Assembly: GCA_034698045.1 (NCBI GenBank)
Contig: JAQGAU010000878.1
Location: 1-22,979 of the forward strand
From: Paramacrobiotus richtersi
Taxonomy: Eukaryota; Tardigrada; Eutardigrada; Parachela; Macrobiotidae
Length of the DNA stretch: 22,979 bases
Reading direction: 5' to 3'
Shown here: positions 18,509 through 22,979 of the stretch, in pieces
How the letters are laid out: every line of letters begins with the position of its first letter
Position numbering within the stretch: position 1 is the stretch's first letter
Notes under the pieces: generated by a model
Seen by the model: only the letters and a program-made list of their open reading frames with translations
What the model was told of the DNA's origin: nothing
Database searches by the model: none
Program-made: the position numbers and the translations under genes

Positions 18509-19590
18509 GCACTGGCGCGTGTAATCGAATGCCTTGTAGTTAAGATAAACTGTGTGCCGGTATTTGTTACATCGATGACTCTACTGGTATAATTTTTTAC
18601 TGTTTACGATTGTTAGTGTTAGCTTACGGTCAGCACAGTAACACGGTTGGCGGTTGTTACCGAGATTTATGAGTCTTCGCAAAACAGCGAATGTCTACAG
18701 CCAGTTAACCGGACAAAGAAGCCCTAAGTCTTCGCTCTTATGTTGGTATTTTTTGCAAACATTTGTCGGCTGGGCCAGATGCTAGGGTTAGCATCCTGCG
18801 GACAATGACAGCTACACCGTTTCTCTGTGTCAGTTATTATCCGCGTAGAAAAAGGATGCGTACACATACATAACCACGAGTTCTCGTAAACTGGGAACAT
18901 GGCGGTTGAATACTTTACGAGAACGGTATCAGCCCGATAAAGTGCAGATTAGGATATACACTGTATCAGTTTTCGATCAAGTTGCAGCATACGACAAATG
19001 GGTGCAGGTTACACAGTCTAGGGCCATTGCCGTTCTCTAGCGGCGGTCTCTGAATTTATATTAGATTGATATGAAAAGCGTATTTATTCGGAACTCAGGC
19101 CCAAAAAGGCTTACTTGTGAATGAGCTTGTCGTGATACAGGAGGTAGTAATCTCGAATTGTTTTGAGTTTTTCGTGGTATCGTATCATGCTGTTGGTCTG
19201 CCAGTGGATCATGGATGTAAAGTGTGCGATGTAAACAAAATTTTTTTTTCTTCCTTTTATTAGTACACCGTTATATATATATGTAACTGCAGATGCTAGG
19301 ACTAATAAAATTAGAATTCATTGAAAACAATAACCAGCAGCGAACATGTGACCACAATGTTTTTTATAATGATCACCAGGATTCGTCTCATATTTTACAA
19401 TGATTGCCATTGCCAGTATGTAAGCTACCCGAAGTCTCAAATTCACAAAAATACAGGATTAATCTCACTCATCCCAGCATGTTGTTCCCAATATAATGAT
19501 CACTGCGCTGTTTTATTTTCGTTAAATTCAGATAGTGAAGAGTTATGTGTTTTGATTGTCGTTCTGTTGACACGGCGGTCTACAGCATAA
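18509..19590. other. Stretch without a supported gene
   Basis: About 1.1 kb between R1 copy 2 and R2 copy 2. It holds a short TATATATATA run near 19273 and only short frames. The equivalent interval between the first R1 and R2 copies (11971-15317) holds the lectin-like fragment and the LRR gene. I found no clear remnant of either here. Confidence 0.4.
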
Positions 19591-20133
19591 GACGGCGGCG
19601 CAAAGTGAGCAGCCAAATTCTTGGATGGCGGGACGAACCAGCGGCTGTCACATCAGAATTCTAGTGTTTACCAAAGAGGGATCCACCTTCTTGTTGTCTG
19701 GGCCATCGAGCCGGAAATTACAATTAGTATATCTGCAAGTATTTAAGACAGCATACTGGGACCAATCCCTAATTGTTTTTAGAAATGAGGTTCTGGGCGG
19801 TTTACACTCAATAGCGCTCGGCATCAGGATGTGTACTCAAAAGCAAGAACATGCTGCCTTTATTAGTAACTATGATCATCGACCAAAATCGCACAAAAAT
19901 TGATCACGCGAGAAAATGTCTGCTTCACTTACTTATGCAAAGCGGAATCGGCACACATCGGCAAGAAGAAAACGAATGCTGATCGTTCCTTTAGGCAGGG
20001 TCACTGAACATGCAAAAAACATATTTAATGTCAGCCTTGACAAACAGGCATGTGGCAACTTAATGATGCGACGTGGATAGTTATTCGTTGCCGTCTCATT
20101 GCCGACAAATGCTCTGCTGGTGCAACGCACTCA
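19591..20133. repeat. Dispersed repeat R2, copy 2
   Basis: Partner of 15318-16075, direct orientation, shorter by about 215 nt, mainly through one missing internal segment. Matching blocks run from GACGGCGGCGCA to GCAACGCACTCA. See copy 1 for details. It ends about 300 nt upstream of the lipocalin-like gene, so it could contribute to that gene's upstream region. Confidence 0.75.
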
Positions 20134-20432
20134 TGGCTACGCTCTAGGGTGACTGTCTAGACGCTACCTTCCTTTTAGTGCAGCTATATAGATTCTTGCT
20201 GCCAGAGTCTCATGCTTTTTTCATGGTTCATGGCACCAGTCAGAAACTTTTTGCATTGCCAGGTCAGTAAGCCAGAAAATCTAATACTGTATTAGCTTTT
20301 TTTGCATGGCTGAGATGCCGGGAAACGGTTTGATTCTTCTAAATATTGCCGGTAAGTTTTTTGGAATCTGCAGTGCTTGCTTTCCTTGTCTGTGCGATGG
20401 CTGTGATGCATCAATGAGCATTCATATCTGTT
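20134..20432. promoter_or_regulatory. Presumed upstream region of the lipocalin-like gene
   Basis: About 300 nt between repeat R2 copy 2 and the proposed start codon at 20433. A TATATAG sequence lies at about 20186-20192; it is a weak TATA-box candidate only. A minus-strand frame covering 20292-20597 is a shadow with no domain. Confidence 0.2.
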
Positions 20433-21913
20433 ATGAAAGCTACTTTTCTTGCAATTCAAACTGTTAGTCAGTTCCCTCGAGCAGTGTCTTTCACTGATTG
20501 TGCTGGACGTTAAAACGCAACTAAACATCCGTGGCTCTGACGACGCGCTTGTATGTATTGCAGCCGCTCTTTCGGTGTCATCGGGACAATATTGCACTCC
20601 TCGTTTTCCCGCTGTGATCGCAGCTCCGGGAGGCGACGATCCATCTCAGGTTGGTGAAGTCAGCGTGCTAGGCAATAATAGGTATCAATATAAACTTCGA
20701 AACTGGCTCGCCCATTAGTTTTCTTTGATACTGATCAAACCTATTCAGTAAGTGTGAAAACGGTGTTCGAAGTTTGAACTAAAGAGCTGCCTTTCAATAT
20801 ATGTCTGTTTAGGATAACGGTACTTGGTACGGCTACCGCCAAAATGGCCCCGTAACCATCAACCAGGTCATAACGGTTACGAGCTTAGGAGCGACAATTG
20901 ATCCATTAACCGGTGGCATCGCTTATCGGCAAAATACCAAAGCTGTTTACTCCACGTCCACTGAACGTCCCGTGTGTCAGAATCAGTTTCGGATTGGAGC
21001 ATATGTTGGCAACGGCATGCTAGTTGGCAATCAAGCGGTTTCCAGTGATAACTATACAGTGATCAGTAAGAGGTCATGTGCCTTCCTTTCGGAGGTTATT
21101 AGTCATCGCTTTTATTGTGTCTCAAAATATTGAACCGAATCCCGAATCGGTACGCGGGTGGGGCTTACCGACGATCCAGTTAAAATGTAAATACAGCTTC
21201 GCGAACTGTGTGTTTAGTCCTGCCGCACTCCGCAAAGCAAAATCGTAACACTGAAAACTTTGTGACAGGACTGAGTGCTGTTAACATGCTGTACCACGAC
21301 ATTGCGAACTTGGATGTGGCATACGGCTGTGGTTTGCCCAAAGCCGATGGGACTTGCGATAAGCCGCTCATCTGGGCCCAGACCCGCGTCAACCCCAGCC
21401 AGTTGACCGCCGACCAAATGTCCAACTTTGACAATATCATCAATGGACTTTTCAAGGACTATTGTATCACTACGGACCAGCTACCAAAGCAGATTCATGA
21501 CAGTAACCAAGCACTGTGTCCGGATGTTGATCCTCCGCCTTGTCTGGCGAATTTGATTAAGGGGATGAATGAAACGCTGGCCCCGCCCCCTGCAGATCGT
21601 AAGCCGTTGCATGTCGTCTACACAGTGGGAAAAGTAATTTGTTTCACTTTTTCGTCGGCTAACATTGTGCTTTTCCAGCCACGGCGACCACACAGCCAGC
21701 AGGATATGGCTCGCCGACCAGTGCCCCAGGCCCTGTGTGTAAATGGCCGGTCACTATGCCGCCAAAAGTCAACTACAATCCCGAGCAAGTAAGCGTCTTG
21801 CACGTGTGTATGGTTGCGATAGACGACTGCTGACCAGAAAGGCACAGACACATATTAAACTGCACACTATGAAACTTTCGTATTAGTACGAAGTGCACTG
21901 TGGTTACCATTAA
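20433..21913 (+). CDS. Secreted lipocalin-like (apolipoprotein D type) protein, six-exon model
   Basis: Exons 20433-20466, 20564-20649, 20813-21065, 21218-21598, 21679-21788 and 21887-21913 join in phase into 296 residues. Donors are GTCAGT, GTTGGT, GTAAGA, GTAAGC and GTAAGC; acceptors include TATTGCAG, CTGTTTAG, GTGTTTAG and TTTTCCAG. Residues 1-19 look like a signal peptide (MKATFLAIQTV..., ending SSG). Cys22-Thr-Pro matches the position of the first conserved cysteine of ApoD-type lipocalins. Residues 50-124 run NGPVTINQ...GGIAY...VCQNQFRIGAY...DNYTVI, matching the family's strand order. Residues 173-225 run KPLIWAQTR, a helix, then DYCITTDQL and a cysteine, like the W-x-x-x-R, helix and Cys C-terminal block. 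The usual GxWY strand is not clear (GTWY at 43-46 is the candidate). A Pro/Thr linker follows, then CKWPVTMPP, which looks like the start of a second domain before an early stop. A role in binding small hydrophobic ligands is inferred. The last exon is the least certain. Confidence 0.58.
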
Positions 21914-22348
21914 CCAGTCCGTCTCTAAAGGCATTCAGCGGTGCAGTAAATCAGGTAGCCACAGAATATCTGCGTAACGATAAACGGAGGACGACAATAG
22001 TTTTAAGTTTTTCTTAGTGATCACTTTTCATATCTTTTCACACCATGAAGGCGTGTGGAAAGCATACCGACAAATTTGGCAACCTGAGCCCACGCCGGTT
22101 AACATGCAGATCAAATGGCACGTTATTGGCAAAAGTTTTCTGCCATTGCTTGCGGAAGTGTGCTGGCTCTGTGTGCTGGCTGCGCTGACCGGCTTGCGGC
22201 TGTCTTGCTAGTGGTACAGTGAGCCCTAAATACTGCGCAACCGGCAAATTATGTGACCTTTGCGATGTTAACCGTTAATTTTGTTGTGACCTTTGGGACT
22301 CGTCAATGTTGATCAGTTAACCTCCGCCTGATTGACTCCTGCAAAGAG
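21914..22348. other. Interval after the lipocalin-like gene, with possible second-domain remnants
   Basis: Just before and after the proposed stop, one frame reads VVTINQS, close to VTINQV in the first domain (21902-21922 against 20857-20877, most bases identical). A later frame at 22017-22211 is open and ends in a hydrophobic stretch, but I cannot connect it by splicing. No other feature seen until the retroelement ORF. Confidence 0.3.
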
Positions 22349-22979
22349 ATGGCCGAAATTTTGCAGAATTTTAAAGGGAAATCCCACACCGATTTGATGA
22401 TCTATTTGAGGGATATTATTGCCAATATTGTCGATTTAGCAAAAACCGGCGAACTTCAGGACTCAGTACCACTGTGCTGATCAATGAACAACATTTGACA
22501 TTTGTTCAGCAATCATTGGCCGACCAACATCAGTTAGCCACCGACAGAATTGCATCTCTGCAGATGGAAATCATCAACGTTCAGCAACAGCTAATCGACA
22601 AGAAAGATTTGGAAATCAGTCGTACTCGCGAAAGCTGTTGCCAAGCTGCCACAAGTCCAGCAACCGCCCTTCAGAATCCCGAATCTGCTGACCATGTCCT
22701 TATTATCCGCCCAACCCGAGAGAATGCTGCCAAACCAATTCAAAAAACCTCGAAATTGACTCAGAAAGGAGTTATGACATTCAAAGAGGCGCTCCAGGAG
22801 AATATTCCTGAAGGCAACAGAAAATTTGCCCTGACCGGCATCAAGGCAGGATTAGGGAGATCGGTCATCATGAAATTTCCAACAAAAGAAGATTGCGAAA
22901 AAGGTAAGTGTGAAATCTCCAAGCACTGCGCTGCACTTCAGTGTTCGGTTGCATCTCCTCAATTGAAAAATCCCCGTTT
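22349..22979 (+). mobile_element. Non-LTR retrotransposon ORF1 (gag-like) fragment, frameshifted, running off the window
   Basis: A frame starting at ATG 22349 (MAEILQNFKGKSHTDL...) ends at TGA 22478-22480. A second frame, open from about 22374 to the window end, carries the continuation, so one frameshift at about 22455-22480 links them. The second frame begins with a Gln/Leu-rich coiled-coil-like stretch (QQSLADQHQLATDRIASLQ), then HVLIIRP, then a basic linker, then TFKEALQENIPEGNRKF...GIKAGLGRSVIMKF and finally SVASPQLKNPR. This order, with the K-x-x-L-x-x-x-I...L-x-I/V and P-x-LKNPR motifs, is typical of gag-like ORF1 proteins of LINE elements (Jockey/R1/LOA-type), which bind the element's RNA. 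A GTAAGT at 22903 looks like a donor, but the frame continues through it into a sensible domain. Reverse transcriptase would be expected beyond the window. Confidence 0.6.

Noticed and set aside
15318-20133. R2 copies as LTRs of a retrovirus-like element
   Set aside because: They are too diverged and unequal in length, lack TG...CA ends, and no gag-pol lies between them.
22903-22908. GTAAGT splice donor ending an exon
   Set aside because: The reading frame continues through it into a P-x-LKNPR motif expected of LINE ORF1, so it is probably not used.
1-22979. CRISPR arrays, tRNA, rRNA genes and bacterial-type operons
   Set aside because: No regularly spaced short repeats, no convincing tRNA T-arm with acceptor stem, no rRNA-like sequence and a clearly spliced gene structure.

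Overview
The window is eukaryotic, almost certainly from a small invertebrate. Coding exons are separated by GT-AG introns, mostly 80-190 nt long, in a broadly AT-leaning background, and no bacterial-style operons are seen. The gene content is a divergent F-box protein, a single-Ig GPI-type surface protein, a secreted leucine-rich-repeat protein, a tandem pseudokinase-kinase and a lipocalin-like secreted protein. Together with the compact gene structure this reminds me most of a tardigrade (Hypsibius/Ramazzottius type). That assignment is an impression from protein style, not proven.

Layout. (1) 1-1612, plus: the 3' part of a GC-rich F-box gene in four visible exons, with its 5' end outside the window. 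(2) 1613-3948: no gene seen, but two adjacent hairpins near 2.3 kb. (3) 3949-4713, minus: an intronless gene for a secreted, probably GPI-anchored protein with one Ig domain and an acidic stalk. (4) 6407-10889, plus: a tandem kinase gene, first domain degenerate and second catalytically plausible. Its 1.73-kb first intron carries an inverted-repeat (MITE-like) transposon, and an in-frame TAG lies in the first kinase domain. (5) 11.1-12.7 kb, minus: two cysteine-rich coding-like fragments, one resembling a C-type lectin domain and apparently frameshifted. (6) 13362-14525, minus: a secreted LRR-type protein with a short in-frame intron after the signal peptide. (7) 16.65-17.6 kb, plus: a decayed carboxylesterase/cholinesterase-like pseudogene. 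(8) 20433-21913, plus: a six-exon secreted lipocalin-like gene that appears to start a second domain and then stop. (9) 22349 to the window end, plus: a gag-like ORF1 fragment of a non-LTR retrotransposon, frameshifted near its start.

Two unrelated dispersed repeats, called R1 and R2 here, each occur twice in the same orientation in the order R1-R2-R1'-R2'. This raises the possibility of an old tandem segmental duplication spanning 11.6-20.1 kb. Two mobile elements, one gene relic and the two repeat pairs make the right half of the window look like an accessory, rearranging region. The genes do not form one pathway. The shared theme is secreted or surface proteins plus signalling and ubiquitin-type regulators from families that often expand within a lineage.
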